Part shown: positions 8,185 through 17,660 of the stretch, piece after piece
Position numbering within the stretch: the first letter of the stretch is position 1
How the letters are laid out: every line of letters begins with the position of its first letter
From: Pacificimonas pallii
Lineage (GTDB): Bacteria; Pseudomonadota; Alphaproteobacteria; Sphingomonadales; Sphingomonadaceae
NCBI RefSeq assembly: GCF_019204005.1
Contig: NZ_JAGSPA010000001.1
Coordinates: forward strand, 1,013,305-1,077,304
DNA: 64,000 bases
Reading direction: 5' to 3'
The notes under the pieces: generated by a model
Seen by the model: only the letters and a program-made list of their open reading frames with translations
The model's database searches: none
Told to the model about the DNA's origin: nothing
Translations under genes and position numbers: made by a program

Positions 8185-10092
8185 TCAACCAGTGATGGGC
8201 AGACCTCTCTGCGCGCATTTTTCCAGAAGGCCCTGTGCGCTCACACTGTCGAGCCCAATCGTTTCCGCTAGGATATTTGCGCCCTTAATGCATGCATTTC
8301 CCGCCTCCTTAACTCGTCCGGCGGCATGCAGTACAATCGCCCGGTGTATTTCTAAGTCTCCGTGATTGGCATGTTTTTGCCCATAGCCAATGTCGTAGTT
8401 TTTTTTCGCGAACTGCAAATGCTTAAGGGCTTTTTCAGTTTGCCCTTGGCCGCTCAAAGACATCGCAAGGTACACGTGAGCAAAACCGGTTTCGAAATGG
8501 CCTTCTGGATAGGCGGACGACAATCCATTTAACGCGCTACGGTACATTTCCTCTGCCTCAGGTAGGCGCTCCAAGGCGTACAACGAGTTACCAAGATTCA
8601 TTCGGGACTGCGCAAGCGTAGGATGCTCTTCATCCAATATACTAACCAATATTTCTAACGCCAATTTCGCTCCCTCGATAGCAGCTTCAGCGTTGCCGTC
8701 CTGTAGCTGCGTGAAGGCTAGGTTATTAAGCGTGGTCGCGTAATCGATGTGCTTTGTACCCGCTTCGCGTTCGTAGATTTTCAGCGCCTCTTTGTAGGCG
8801 GCTTTCGCCTCGGTAAAGCGGCCATCTTGCGCGAGTACCAAGCCTTTAACGCCTATCGCACGCGCCCGGGCCGTATCATATTCTGGGCCCATTTCGATAT
8901 ATAAGCTTATAGCTGTGGTATAAAATTCTAAGGACTGAGGTATTTGAAGCTTGTCTCGGTGGATCAGTCCAAGAAGTTCATTCCCCCATGCGCGTAATTC
9001 TGCGGCTTTGTCCCAATCATCCTGGATGCCATGTAACGTATCACTGACCGTTTTCTCCGCCTCATCCAGACGCCCTCGATGATACATTGTGAGCCCCGAA
9101 TAGAGACTTAGCCACGCCGCTGCTTCCGACCCCGGTTCGGCAATCTTCTTGCCGCGGAACAGCATCGTGTCCGACTCGTCGTACAGCCCCAGATTTTTAT
9201 ATATGCTTCCGAGAGCCTGATAGAGCCGGACCTGTACTGCCGGTTCATTGGCCAGCTCCGTCTCCACTCGGTCCGCGCTGCGTTCCAGAATCGAAAAGGC
9301 GGTGATCGTCCGCGCATTTTCGGTCGCCGGATTTGCCACGGCGAAGGTGTCGACCAGGAAATCCACGGTCGCCTCGGCGCGGCGTTCGTTCGCTTCCGCC
9401 ATCTGGCGCTGTTCGACGGCTTCGGCGCGCTGGTCGTTGGCGTAGAGCGCCAGTGCGCCGGTGGCGACGGACGCCGTCATGGACGCGCCGGTGATGATCG
9501 CCATGCGGCGCTGCCGCCGGGCCTGGTCGCGACGGACCAGCTCGTCAAGGCCGATGCCGAGCATCCCCGCCGCCAGTTTGAGGAAGGCGAGGCGCTTGCC
9601 ATCGGCATGTTTGCGGGCATCGGCGCAGATCGGCTCTATGGGCGGCCCGCCGGGGGTTTCCGGTTCCAGCAAAGCGGGCGGCAGGCAATCATCATCGCCG
9701 CCCGAACCGGGTTCCCCATCGACGATGAACGGCAGCACCCGCGCCGCGCCGTGCCGCTTGCGATAGGCGCGGACTTCCTCATTCACCCATTTCGACCTGG
9801 CTGACGCCGGCGAGCAGAGCAGGATGAGATGGCCCGAACCCTCAATCGCGTCCATCAGCGCGGGCCCCAGGGCGGAAGACGCCGTCAGTTCATCGCGGTC
9901 ACGAAATACCGGGCGCAGCGTGCGGCGACCGGCATGCTCGTGCGCGGCGGCCTTCGGCACGCGGTAGTTTTCCAGCTTCCGGTGCAGCCACGATGCCCAG
10001 TGCTTGTCCTTATGCGCATAGCTGATGAACGCGGCATAGCGCAGGCGCGCATGCACGCGCCGCTCTTCACCGTCATACATCTCCACCACCAT
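8185..10092 (-). CDS. TIR-domain protein with membrane helix and TPR repeats
   Basis: Protein of 635 residues. Residues 17-150 are a TIR domain: AAFISYAHKDKHWASWLHRK is the first strand and helix, LRPVFRDRDEL the BB-loop region, and ILLCSPASARSKWVNEEVRA contains the conserved W and Glu (E105/E106), where the catalytic Glu of TIR NAD-hydrolases is expected. A membrane helix lies at about 198-218, followed by a charged coiled segment. From about 290 to 620 there are tetratricopeptide repeats (YKNLGLYDES, LNNLAFTQLQDGNAEAAI, LGNSLYALERLPEAEEMYRSAL). This build is widespread in bacteria and often of unknown role; signalling or abortive-infection effector are both possible. The AT-rich 3' half differs in base composition from ftsK. 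Confidence 0.88.
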   Translation of the reverse strand: MVVEMYDGEERRVHARLRYAAFISYAHKDKHWASWLHRKLENYRVPKAAAHEHAGRRTLRPVFRDRDELTASSALGPALMDAIEGSGHLILLCSPASARSKWVNEEVRAYRKRHGAARVLPFIVDGEPGSGGDDDCLPPALLEPETPGGPPIEPICADARKHADGKRLAFLKLAAGMLGIGLDELVRRDQARRQRRMAIITGASMTASVATGALALYANDQRAEAVEQRQMAEANERRAEATVDFLVDTFAVANPATENARTITAFSILERSADRVETELANEPAVQVRLYQALGSIYKNLGLYDESDTMLFRGKKIAEPGSEAAAWLSLYSGLTMYHRGRLDEAEKTVSDTLHGIQDDWDKAAELRAWGNELLGLIHRDKLQIPQSLEFYTTAISLYIEMGPEYDTARARAIGVKGLVLAQDGRFTEAKAAYKEALKIYEREAGTKHIDYATTLNNLAFTQLQDGNAEAAIEGAKLALEILVSILDEEHPTLAQSRMNLGNSLYALERLPEAEEMYRSALNGLSSAYPEGHFETGFAHVYLAMSLSGQGQTEKALKHLQFAKKNYDIGYGQKHANHGDLEIHRAIVLHAAGRVKEAGNACIKGANILAETIGLDSVSAQGLLEKCAQRGLPITG

Positions 10093-10327
10093 GACCGGCT
10101 ACCCCCCACTTCCCGTTAACTATATTCGCGAGAATCGTTCCGGGGGCAAGGCGCGCTTTGGAGAAGGGGGCGATGGCCGTGGTTCTGCATGGAGCACCCT
10201 ACGCCCAGGATGACGGGATTGGGGATGATTGGCCTTAATTCATAATGGCCGGGTTCTGGAGAAAGCTTCAGCTCGCAATGCGCGGGCCGTATCGCGTGTA
10301 GCTTGAGAATGCCGCCGCCCATTGGCG

Positions 10328-12646
10328 CTAAAGCCGGTTGCCCTTGCCATCGATCAGAACTTCGCGGCGGCCGACATGATCCGCCGCGCTGATGATGCCC
10401 ATTTCCTCCAGCTGGTCGATCAGCCGCGCGGCCTTGTTATAGCCGATCCTGAGGTGGCGCTGGACATGGCTGGTGGAGGCCTTTTGCGTGTCCTGCACGA
10501 CCTTGATGGCGCGGCGGAGAAGTTCGGCTTCCGGATCTTCCTCTTCACCCGGCATCAGCGCATCGCCGCCGCCGCCGGGCAGGGGAATGCCATATTGGTC
10601 TAGCTCTGGCTCAGGCTCCTCGGTGACGGCGTCGACATAATCGGGGCTGCCCTGTTCGCGCCAGTGATCGGCGACGCGTTCGACCTCCTCATCCGACACG
10701 AACGGTCCGTGCACACGGGTCAGGAACTTGCCGCCATTCATGAACAGCATGTCGCCCTTGCCCAGAAGCTGTTCCGCGCCCTGCTCGCCAAGGATGGTGC
10801 GGCTGTCGATTTTCGACGTGACGGAGAAGCTGATCCGCGTCGGCAGGTTCGCCTTGATGACGCCGGTGATGACATCCACCGACGGGCGCTGTGTCGCCAT
10901 GATCAGATGGATACCCGCCGCGCGCGCCTTCTGCGCCAGCCGCTGGATCAGGAATTCGACCTCCTTGCCGGCGGTCATCATCAGGTCGGCCAGTTCATCG
11001 ACGACGATCACGATCAGCGGCAGCGGCTCATATTCCAGCGTTTCGGTCTCGTAGATCGGCTGGCCGGAATCGGGGTCGTAGCCTGTGTGCACGCGCCGCT
11101 CGAACGGCTTGCCGGAGGCCTTGGCCTCGGTAACCTTGTCGTTGAAGGCGGCAAGCGAGCGGACGTTGACGCTCGCCATCATGCGATAGCGTTCCTCCAT
11201 CTGCTCGACCGCCCATTTCAGCGCGCGGATGGCCTTGGCGGGTTCCGTGACCACGGGCGACAGCAGATGCGGGATGCCGTCATAGACACTCAGCTCCAGC
11301 ATCTTCGGGTCGATCATGATGAGACGGCATTTACCGGGTTCCAGCCGATAGAGCAGCGACAGGATCATCGCGTTGAGGCCAACGGACTTGCCCGATCCGG
11401 TGGTACCCGCGATCAGCAGATGCGGCATCGGCGCCAGGTCGGTGACGACCGGCAGGCCGGCAATGTCCTTGCCCAGAACCAGCGGCAGCGCCCCTTTCGC
11501 GCGTTCGAAACTGGCGTCTGAAAGGAGTTCGGACAGAACCACGATTTCGCGGTTTTTATTGGGCAGCTCAATGCCGATGACGTTGCGGCCGGGCACAACC
11601 GCAACCCGCGCGGATACGGCCGACATGGAGCGGGCGATGTCGTCGGCCAGGCCGATGACGCGGCTCGACTTAATGCCGGGCGCCGGTTCCAGCTCGTACA
11701 TGGTGACGACGGGGCCGGGGCGAACCTCGACGATTTCTCCCTTCACGCCGAAATCGTCGAGCACGGTTTCAAGCACGCGGGCATTCTGTTCCAGTGCGGC
11801 CTCGTCGATCCTGTCGCCGGTGCTTTTCGGCGGGTCGGCAAGCAGGGACAGGGGCGGCAGCTGCGCCTTGTCGCCTAGGCCAAGCGCTGACTGCCGTTCG
11901 CGTGCCGCGCGTTTCGAGGGCTTGGCCGCCTTCGCGACCTTGCGCACGGGACGCTTGGGACTGGCGGGTGCCGCACTGTCCTGCACGGGCTCGGCATCGT
12001 CGTCCGCCGCTCTGCTGCGCCGCGCGCGCGGACGGATTTCGGCGTCCTCGGCATGGTCACGCGCGAACAGGGCGGCGATCATGCCCCTGGGAAGGGCAAG
12101 GCCGGTCAGGAACAATGCCGCCGTACCGATGCCGAGCAGCGCGCTGAGGGCGTAGGCTGCGGCGCGGGGCGGGCTGTTCGGCGGCAGCAACGCGCCCACG
12201 GTTTCCGCCAGCCAGCCGCCAAGCTGCCCGAACAGGCCGCCAGCGCCGGCGGGCGGACCGGTGATGGGCAGCATGCCCAGGCCGACGGCACCCAGAAGGA
12301 CGGCAAGCAGCGTCATCGCGATGCGGCTGCCCAGGCGCGGACGCGGGGTCCTGCGCGCCAGCCGAAAGCCGGTGATGACGGTAAGGGGGACGATCAGCGC
12401 GCCCGCATAGCCGAACAATTGCAGCGCCATGTCGGAAAAGAGCGCGCCAGGCGCGGCCATCCAGTTTGCCGGTGCCGACGTTGTCGCGCGGTTCAGGGAT
12501 GGGTCCATCGGGTCATGGCTGAGCAGCGCTAGCGCCATGGCGATGCCGGTCAGGACGATGCAGACACCAAGCACGCTGCGCAGCGCGGCACCGCCTGCAC
12601 TGCCGCTTCCAACCGCCGCCGCGGACCGTGGTTTCGCTGTCGCCAT
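10328..12646 (-). CDS. ftsK: DNA translocase FtsK
   Basis: Hexameric ATP-driven DNA pump that segregates chromosome termini at the septum and activates XerCD at dif. Start [10 protein letters not shown] is chosen because it directly precedes the membrane domain; the longer open frame to 12784 is not convincing. The protein has 772 residues: four to five membrane helices in the first 180, a Pro/Lys/Ala-rich linker, then the RecA-like motor with Walker A GTTGSGKS, Walker [14 protein letters not shown] and [13 protein letters not shown]. The winged-helix gamma domain at the C terminus ([20 protein letters not shown]) reads KOPS sites. Confidence 0.97.
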   Translation of the reverse strand: MATAKPRSAAAVGSGSAGGAALRSVLGVCIVLTGIAMALALLSHDPMDPSLNRATTSAPANWMAAPGALFSDMALQLFGYAGALIVPLTVITGFRLARRTPRPRLGSRIAMTLLAVLLGAVGLGMLPITGPPAGAGGLFGQLGGWLAETVGALLPPNSPPRAAAYALSALLGIGTAALFLTGLALPRGMIAALFARDHAEDAEIRPRARRSRAADDDAEPVQDSAAPASPKRPVRKVAKAAKPSKRAARERQSALGLGDKAQLPPLSLLADPPKSTGDRIDEAALEQNARVLETVLDDFGVKGEIVEVRPGPVVTMYELEPAPGIKSSRVIGLADDIARSMSAVSARVAVVPGRNVIGIELPNKNREIVVLSELLSDASFERAKGALPLVLGKDIAGLPVVTDLAPMPHLLIAGTTGSGKSVGLNAMILSLLYRLEPGKCRLIMIDPKMLELSVYDGIPHLLSPVVTEPAKAIRALKWAVEQMEERYRMMASVNVRSLAAFNDKVTEAKASGKPFERRVHTGYDPDSGQPIYETETLEYEPLPLIVIVVDELADLMMTAGKEVEFLIQRLAQKARAAGIHLIMATQRPSVDVITGVIKANLPTRISFSVTSKIDSRTILGEQGAEQLLGKGDMLFMNGGKFLTRVHGPFVSDEEVERVADHWREQGSPDYVDAVTEEPEPELDQYGIPLPGGGGDALMPGEEEDPEAELLRRAIKVVQDTQKASTSHVQRHLRIGYNKAARLIDQLEEMGIISAADHVGRREVLIDGKGNRL

Positions 12647-13025
12647 TTGCGCATGTTCGCAAATTGTGGCGGGGCAGCACAAGAACGAATAGTGAATCCG
12701 ATCACAAAAAATGGCCGAGGGCGCAAAACGCACCCCCGGCCAGGTTATGTTCGGCCCCCGGATAGGGTCTGTGCGAGCGAGCAAGACGCGGAATCCCGCT
12801 ATCTCGCAATCTGTATTTCAAGTGGCGTGCCAATTCTGTAAAATAAAATAATATCATGATGTTGTGCAAATTTTGTGAAAATCGGTTCGTGCTGCGATGC
12901 ACAATGGCTGTGCAGATGCACGACCCTGCTGCCCGGTTTTGCACCGTCCGCTTTTCCCCAAGGCATATCACGCTGCGGCAAGCTGCTGCCTTGCAGGCCT
13001 TCGCGCGCTGCGTAAGGGGAGGGGC
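12647..13025. other. Divergent intergenic region ftsK / UbiH-type gene
   Basis: About 380 bp separating two divergent genes. It contains an AT-rich core (about 12830-12880) in an otherwise GC-rich neighbourhood, the likely place for promoters. No gene is supported; the open frames that cross it merely extend the neighbours upstream. Confidence 0.4.
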
Positions 13026-14240
13026 ATGGACACGAAAACAGATGCGATCCTGATCGGCGGCGGTCTTGTGGGTATGGTGACGGCCCTTGCGCTGGCGGCC
13101 TTTGGCGTGCGGACCGTCGTGATTGACGCCGCGGACCTCGAAGCGACCGTCGCACCGGATTTTGACGGACGCGCAACGGCAATCGCCAGCGCATCCTGGC
13201 GTATGTTCCGCGCACTTGGCCTGTCGGACAGGCTGACGGAAAGCGCAAATCCGATCAACGAAATCCGGGTGACCGAAGGACTGAGGCGCGCGCATCTGCA
13301 CTTTGACGGGCGCGAGGCGGACGGCGATCCGCTGGGCCATATGGTGGAAAACCGGCATTTGCGCCGCGCGCTCATCGATGCCGGACAGGCGGAGTCGCTG
13401 ATCGATATTCGCGCGCCTGCCAGAACGAGTGAGATCGACCGGGCCGAACACGGCGTCACGGTCACGCTGGATAATGGCGACACGGTGCGTGCGCCGCTGC
13501 TGATCGGCGCGGACGGGCGCCGTTCCCGCATTCGCGATGCGGCAGGGATCCGGATCGCCCGGTGGCAATATGACCAGACCGCCATTGTCGGTATGATCGA
13601 ACATGAAAAGTCGCACGGCGATGTCGCGTTCGAGCTGTTTTACCCGGCCGGACCTTTTGCGATCCTTCCCATGCGGCCCGGCACCCGCTCAGCGATCGTA
13701 TGGACGGTCGAGGGTGACGACGCGAAGGCCTATCTGGGCCTGCCGCCACGTGCGCTTGCGGCGGAAATCGACAAGAAGATCGGCGGGTTCCTCGGCCAGA
13801 TCACCATCGCGGCGACACCATCATCTTATCCGCTCGGTTTTCATCACGCGACGGCCTATACGGCCAGCCGCCTTGCGCTGGTCGGCGATGCCGCCCACGG
13901 CATTCATCCGATCGCGGGACAGGGGCTCAATATGGGCCTGCGGGATGCGGCGGCCCTTGCAGAGGTGGTGGGGGATGCGGTTGGCCTTGGCCTCGATATT
14001 GGCGAGGCGGAGGTGCTGGAACGCTATTCGCGCTGGCGCGGGTTCGACAATGTCGCCGTTGCGGCGAGCACGGACATCCTGAACCGATTCTTCGGCCTGC
14101 CGGGCAAGACGATGAGCCGCGTGCGCGCCTTTGGCCTGGGCGCGGTCGAACGCGCCGGCCCGCTAAAGCAGTTCTTCATGTCGGAAGCGCGTGGCGCTTC
14201 GGGTGACCTGCCGCAATTGCTGCGCGGGGAGCGGCCCTGA
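13026..14240 (+). CDS. UbiH/UbiF/COQ6-family FAD-dependent hydroxylase
   Basis: Flavoprotein monooxygenase of ubiquinone ring hydroxylation. The start at 13026 has the Shine-Dalgarno AGGGGAGGGG directly upstream and gives 404 residues, the normal size; the open frame upstream to 12897 is not used. The N-terminal dinucleotide motif is ILIGGGLVGMVTALALA, the DG motif is LIGADGRRSRIRDAAGI, and the GD motif is ALVGDAAHGIHPIAGQGLN. The last closely matches the ubiH family signature. Which ring position it hydroxylates cannot be told from sequence. It converges on the response-regulator gene. Confidence 0.93.
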   Translation: MDTKTDAILIGGGLVGMVTALALAAFGVRTVVIDAADLEATVAPDFDGRATAIASASWRMFRALGLSDRLTESANPINEIRVTEGLRRAHLHFDGREADGDPLGHMVENRHLRRALIDAGQAESLIDIRAPARTSEIDRAEHGVTVTLDNGDTVRAPLLIGADGRRSRIRDAAGIRIARWQYDQTAIVGMIEHEKSHGDVAFELFYPAGPFAILPMRPGTRSAIVWTVEGDDAKAYLGLPPRALAAEIDKKIGGFLGQITIAATPSSYPLGFHHATAYTASRLALVGDAAHGIHPIAGQGLNMGLRDAAALAEVVGDAVGLGLDIGEAEVLERYSRWRGFDNVAVAASTDILNRFFGLPGKTMSRVRAFGLGAVERAGPLKQFFMSEARGASGDLPQLLRGERP

Positions 14241-14265
14241 CCAGTCAACGCCAAGGCGCAGGTCT

Positions 14266-14967
14266 TCACGACGACAGAAGGCTGTTCACCGCGGCTTTCA
14301 GCGCATCCTCGGCCAGCGGTTTCTGAACCACGCTTACGCCCGGAAATTCACGCGCAATTTCTGTTTCTTCATCATAGCCCGTCGCAAATACGAACGGAAT
14401 ATTCATCAGGGCGAGTTTTCTGGCAATAGCGGCGCTCGTTTCCGCGCCCAGGTTGAAGTCCAGAACAGCGAAAGCGGGGCGCCTTCTGGCAAGAAAGGCG
14501 AAACCTTCCTTCACATCGGCAGCGATATGAACGGAATCCGCCCCCATTTTGATCAGGGTATCCTCAATATCCATCGCAATGATGATGCTGTCCTCGACCA
14601 CCAGGACATCGCCGCAAAGCGCGATATTGCCCTCACATGCGCGGGCCGTGCGCGAGGTTGCGACGGCATCATCACTGACAGTCCCGCCGCGCGCTGCCCC
14701 TTCAGCCAGATCGGCTTGGGCCGCGCGACCGGCATCACTGCCGTTTACGGCCTGAACATGACTTTGCTGGCGACGCTGTTCGTCCCCGCACGCCGTCACG
14801 TCGGCCGCCAGTTTTCGTTCATTGGTCTGTATCACAACGCTTCTCAACTTCCGGCGCAGCGGTCCCGGCAATCGCGGCGAAAGGAACAGGCAATGGGCCT
14901 GACCTCCGCCGTCGCGGCCGCACACGCCACTACATCGGTCCCCTGGCACACCCTTTTGAAGGCTCAC
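14266..14967 (-). CDS. CheY-like response regulator (receiver domain)
   Basis: The C-terminal ~120 residues form a receiver domain: VLVVEDSIIIAMDIEDTL (acidic pair), FAVLDFNLG (phospho-acceptor Asp), FVFATGYDE (Thr/Ser switch) and VVQKPLAEDAL (conserved Lys). No output domain follows. The 100 residues before the receiver show no recognisable domain, so translation may really begin nearer to it, for example at a GTG preceding SDDAVATSRTA. The receiver resembles those attached to HWE histidine kinases and stand-alone regulators of alphaproteobacterial stress signalling. The C-terminal end is certain; the start is not. Confidence 0.75.
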   Translation of the reverse strand: MSLQKGVPGDRCSGVCGRDGGGQAHCLFLSPRLPGPLRRKLRSVVIQTNERKLAADVTACGDEQRRQQSHVQAVNGSDAGRAAQADLAEGAARGGTVSDDAVATSRTARACEGNIALCGDVLVVEDSIIIAMDIEDTLIKMGADSVHIAADVKEGFAFLARRRPAFAVLDFNLGAETSAAIARKLALMNIPFVFATGYDEETEIAREFPGVSVVQKPLAEDALKAAVNSLLSS

Positions 14968-15195
14968 GCGCCCACGTCAAGCGATTCAGGTTTAACATAT
15001 GTTGTGTTTACAAGGGCCTGGGCGCGATTTGCAGAGTGTCAGCCGGTGCCAATCTGCTCATTTTCCATGTGCGAACCGGCGATTATCTAAACGATACGGA
15101 GCCGTTCCTGGCTTCGCCAGCAACAGGTCCGATTTTCGTCCATTACGCCGGATGACGACCCGAATTGACAATGTCGCGCCGATCAGTCGAGCCGA

Positions 15196-15393
15196 TTAGT
15201 CAAGCTTTCGGGCTTCCTCGATTAGCATGACGGGAATGCCATCACGTATGGGATAGGCGAGTCCCGCCGACGTGCTGATCAGTTCCTGCGCGTCGCGATC
15301 ATAGCGCAGCGGCTGTTTGGTGAGCGGGCATACGAGCACTTCCAGCACACGCGGGTCGACGTCCGGGGGTGCCCCGCCCCATTCAGTGGACAT
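15196..15393 (-). CDS. Trm112/UPF0434-family small protein
   Basis: Short protein of about 65 residues with the family core [17 protein letters not shown], then [20 protein letters not shown] and LIEEARKLD. Bacterial members are single-domain relatives of Trm112, an activator of methyltransferases in eukaryotes; the bacterial role is not settled. The start ATG of MSTEWGG overlaps the end of the LON-domain gene by 11 nt, indicating translational coupling. An in-frame ATG at 15426 is also possible but would overlap more. Confidence 0.85.
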   Translation of the reverse strand: MSTEWGGAPPDVDPRVLEVLVCPLTKQPLRYDRDAQELISTSAGLAYPIRDGIPVMLIEEARKLD

Positions 15394-16024
15394 TGGAACT
15401 GCCGATGCCGGAGGACTGCGCATCACCCGCGAAACGCATCAGCGCTTCCAGTGTGGCGGCGCGGCGCGGCAGATCGGCCGCTTCCAGCAAAGCCTGTTTT
15501 TCCGCCGGGCCGAACGGGCAAACGGAGGACAGCGTGTTCACCAGCGATTCGTCATCCGCCTGTTTCACCGATTCCCAGTCGGCGCTGAGGTCATGCGCAT
15601 CGAGATATTCCTTCAGAATTTCCTCAAGGCTCTGACGTGTCGTCGCATCCAGCACGACGGGCTGGCCGAAATCGCTATGAAAGACGTCATAATCGGCTTC
15701 AACCTGCCGATAGGGAGTCGTCGCGTCGAATTCCTGCAGCACACGAAACCGCGTGATACCGGACAATATGATCGTGAACCGGCCATCGTCGGATTCAGTG
15801 AACTGCGTGATGCGGCCAAGACCGCCAACATCGTAAAGACGGTTGTCGTCCAGCGTCTGGATCATGCCGATCATGCGGTCGCCCGCCATCGCATCGCGGA
15901 CCATTTCCAGATAACGCGGTTCGAAGATATTGAGCGGCAGATTACCACGCGGCAGCACCATCGCGCCGTTCAACGGAAAGATCGCGATACGTCGGGGGAG
16001 TCCTTCGGCGCTGATCCGTGTCAT
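15383..16024 (-). CDS. LON N-terminal-domain protein (Lon substrate-binding-like)
   Basis: A 213-residue stand-alone version of the substrate-recognition domain of Lon protease, without ATPase or Ser-Lys protease parts. Diagnostic text: [54 protein letters not shown] and ITRFRV. The C-terminal half is helical. It sits between the CnoX-like gene (13 nt upstream) and the Trm112-like gene (overlapping), an arrangement that recurs in alphaproteobacteria and suggests a protein-quality-control role. Its partner is unknown. Confidence 0.9.
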   Translation of the reverse strand: MTRISAEGLPRRIAIFPLNGAMVLPRGNLPLNIFEPRYLEMVRDAMAGDRMIGMIQTLDDNRLYDVGGLGRITQFTESDDGRFTIILSGITRFRVLQEFDATTPYRQVEADYDVFHSDFGQPVVLDATTRQSLEEILKEYLDAHDLSADWESVKQADDESLVNTLSSVCPFGPAEKQALLEAADLPRRAATLEALMRFAGDAQSSGIGSSNVH

Positions 16025-16037
16025 GCGTGGCCCTTTA

Positions 16038-16946
16038 TCATGAAAACAGCATCGACGATAATTTCCGCCGCGCGGTCATCACCCATTTCGTACCGACGCC
16101 CGACGCCTCGAACAGCTCCAGCAACTTCCGGCGCGCAGCACCCTCGCCATGTTCAGGGTCGCGTCCGATAGATTCAAGATATTGTGCTGCGGCATCTTCG
16201 CCCCGTCCAGCGGCGGCGAGGGCTTCGGCATAATCGATGCGGGCATCATGATCGTCCGGGCGTTCCGCGACCACGTCCGCCAGCGCCTGCAGCTCGGCAT
16301 CGTCGACGGCATGCTCACCCAGCGCCAGCGCCTTGCGCGCCTGCACAACCTCTGCGGTCGCTGAATCCTCCGCTACGCGCGCCAGCAGTCCTTTTGCCTG
16401 GTCATTATCGCCCAGCGCGATCAGGGAAACGGCGGCACCGCCCAGGATCTCCTCATCATCCGGTGCCTGTCCGATCAGCTGCGACAGGATTTCCAGCGCT
16501 TCGCGGTGTTTTTCCTCAGCGGCAAAAGTCTTCGCCTTCGCCTTCATCTCCGCCAGCATCTGCGCGGCCTCGGCTTCGGGACCATCCCTGTTCAGCTGCG
16601 GCAGGATCTGGTCGAGGAATTCGCGAAACTGCGGTTCACTGCGCGCCTGCGACAGATCGGCAACCGGCCGGCCCCGGTGAATGGCATAAATCGTGGGAAC
16701 CGATTTCACCTGAAACTGCGCCGCGACCGTCTGATTCTTGTCAACGTCCACTTTGACAAGCTTCACGCCCTTTGCGGCATAGGCGGCGGCGACCCTGTCC
16801 AGGACCGGAGCAACCTGCTTGCACGGGCCGCACCACTCTGCGTGGAAGCCCAGGATAACAAGGCCGTCCATCGACGCCTCGATGACATCGCGCTGAAAGG
16901 CTTCCAGAGAGGCGCGCTCGCCTTCCGGTGTACTGAGTGTGGCCAT
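16038..16946 (-). CDS. cnoX: CnoX/YbbN-type thioredoxin-domain co-chaperone
   Basis: Start ATG at 16946 is preceded by GGAGAGCG at a proper distance. Residues 1-115 form a thioredoxin domain with an intact active site (HAEWCGPCKQVAP) and the cis-proline VKSVPTIY. The rest, to residue 302, is a helical TPR-like region (ALEILSQLIGQAPDDEEIL and DARIDYAEALAAAGRGEDAA). This is the domain order of CnoX, which hands unfolded and oxidised clients to GroEL/DnaK. The complete CxxC suggests that, unlike the E. coli protein, it keeps thioredoxin redox activity. First gene of a three-gene cluster. Confidence 0.9.
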   Translation of the reverse strand: MATLSTPEGERASLEAFQRDVIEASMDGLVILGFHAEWCGPCKQVAPVLDRVAAAYAAKGVKLVKVDVDKNQTVAAQFQVKSVPTIYAIHRGRPVADLSQARSEPQFREFLDQILPQLNRDGPEAEAAQMLAEMKAKAKTFAAEEKHREALEILSQLIGQAPDDEEILGGAAVSLIALGDNDQAKGLLARVAEDSATAEVVQARKALALGEHAVDDAELQALADVVAERPDDHDARIDYAEALAAAGRGEDAAAQYLESIGRDPEHGEGAARRKLLELFEASGVGTKWVMTARRKLSSMLFS

Positions 16947-17086
16947 GAATTTCGCTCTCCTGTGGTTCGCCCGCCATATGGGAATGCACGACAGGATTCG
17001 CAAAGGGCTTGCGGAGACGCACAAGCGTCGTTATCTGGCGCGCTTCCCACGGAGGACATTATGTCTTCCGCCTACGACTTGAATGA

Positions 17087-17161
17087 GCGGGCGTAGCTCA
17101 GGGGTAGAGCACAACCTTGCCAAGGTTGGGGTCGGGCGTTCGAATCGCCTCGCCCGCTCCA
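17087..17161 (+). tRNA. tRNA-Gly (anticodon GCC)
   Basis: A 75-nt cloverleaf including encoded CCA. The acceptor stem GCGGGCG (17087-17093) pairs with CGCCCGC (17151-17157), followed by discriminator T and CCA. The anticodon stem-loop is CAACC-TTGCCAA-GGTTG, with GCC reading glycine codons GGC/GGU. The T-loop GTTCGAATC is canonical. It marks the left edge of a mobile region: the recombinase fragment on the other strand ends inside this gene. Confidence 0.97.
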
Positions 17162-17660
17162 TCGACAGCATACATAGCTGCCGGTAGTTCCTCGCCAGAG
17201 GCGAGAGCGAGGATAGAGGCAGGTCTGCCGGAAACCTCGATGTCCACACCGCGCTCCGCTCCAGGAGGCATAACTTTTATTTCACCGATCAGACTGCGGA
17301 TGATCCGTTGGGCATGTAGCGTCGTCTCCTCGTCGCTTGTCAAGGCTTTGGCGAGTTTACTCACCTCATCGCGGTACGTTTCGGCGATGTGAGGATGTAA
17401 GGTGATCGCAGATACAGCGTCGGATTCAGCCAGCTCGCGCTCGATTCTTTTCCGCTTTTCGTTTGCTTTGCCGAGGGCCTGCTGGATCTCCGGGAATTCT
17501 GCGCCGCCCTGGGCGACTGCATCCACTAACCGGCCAATCTCGCGCTTGGTTGTATTTAGCTCTTTTTCGAGTGTTTGCAGTTTCTGGCGCTGAGCATTGT
17601 GCTTCCGCGCACGTTCCTGGTGAAATTCTCGGACGAAGATCTCAACGAGTTCGGGATCTA
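17098..17660 (-). pseudogene. Large serine recombinase, C-terminal fragment cut by IS element
   Basis: The frame is open from the IS junction to a TGA at 17098-17100. The first codons (DPELVEIFVREF) lead into a long charged coiled-coil (RKHNAQRQKLQTLEKEL, KANEKRKRIERELAES) typical of the tail of large serine integrases, after the zinc ribbon. The catalytic N-terminal domain, some 300 or more residues, is missing and does not reappear beyond the element. The last 20 codons (GEAIRTPDPNLGKVVLYP) are the antisense strand of tRNA-Gly. This recombinase was probably the integrase of the island, using the tRNA as attachment site. GTG at 17526 could still start a short remnant. Confidence 0.75.

Noticed and set aside
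10116..10322. 68-codon minus-strand frame between the TIR gene and ftsK
   Set aside because: No recognisable features or good ribosome-binding site; composition like intergenic DNA.
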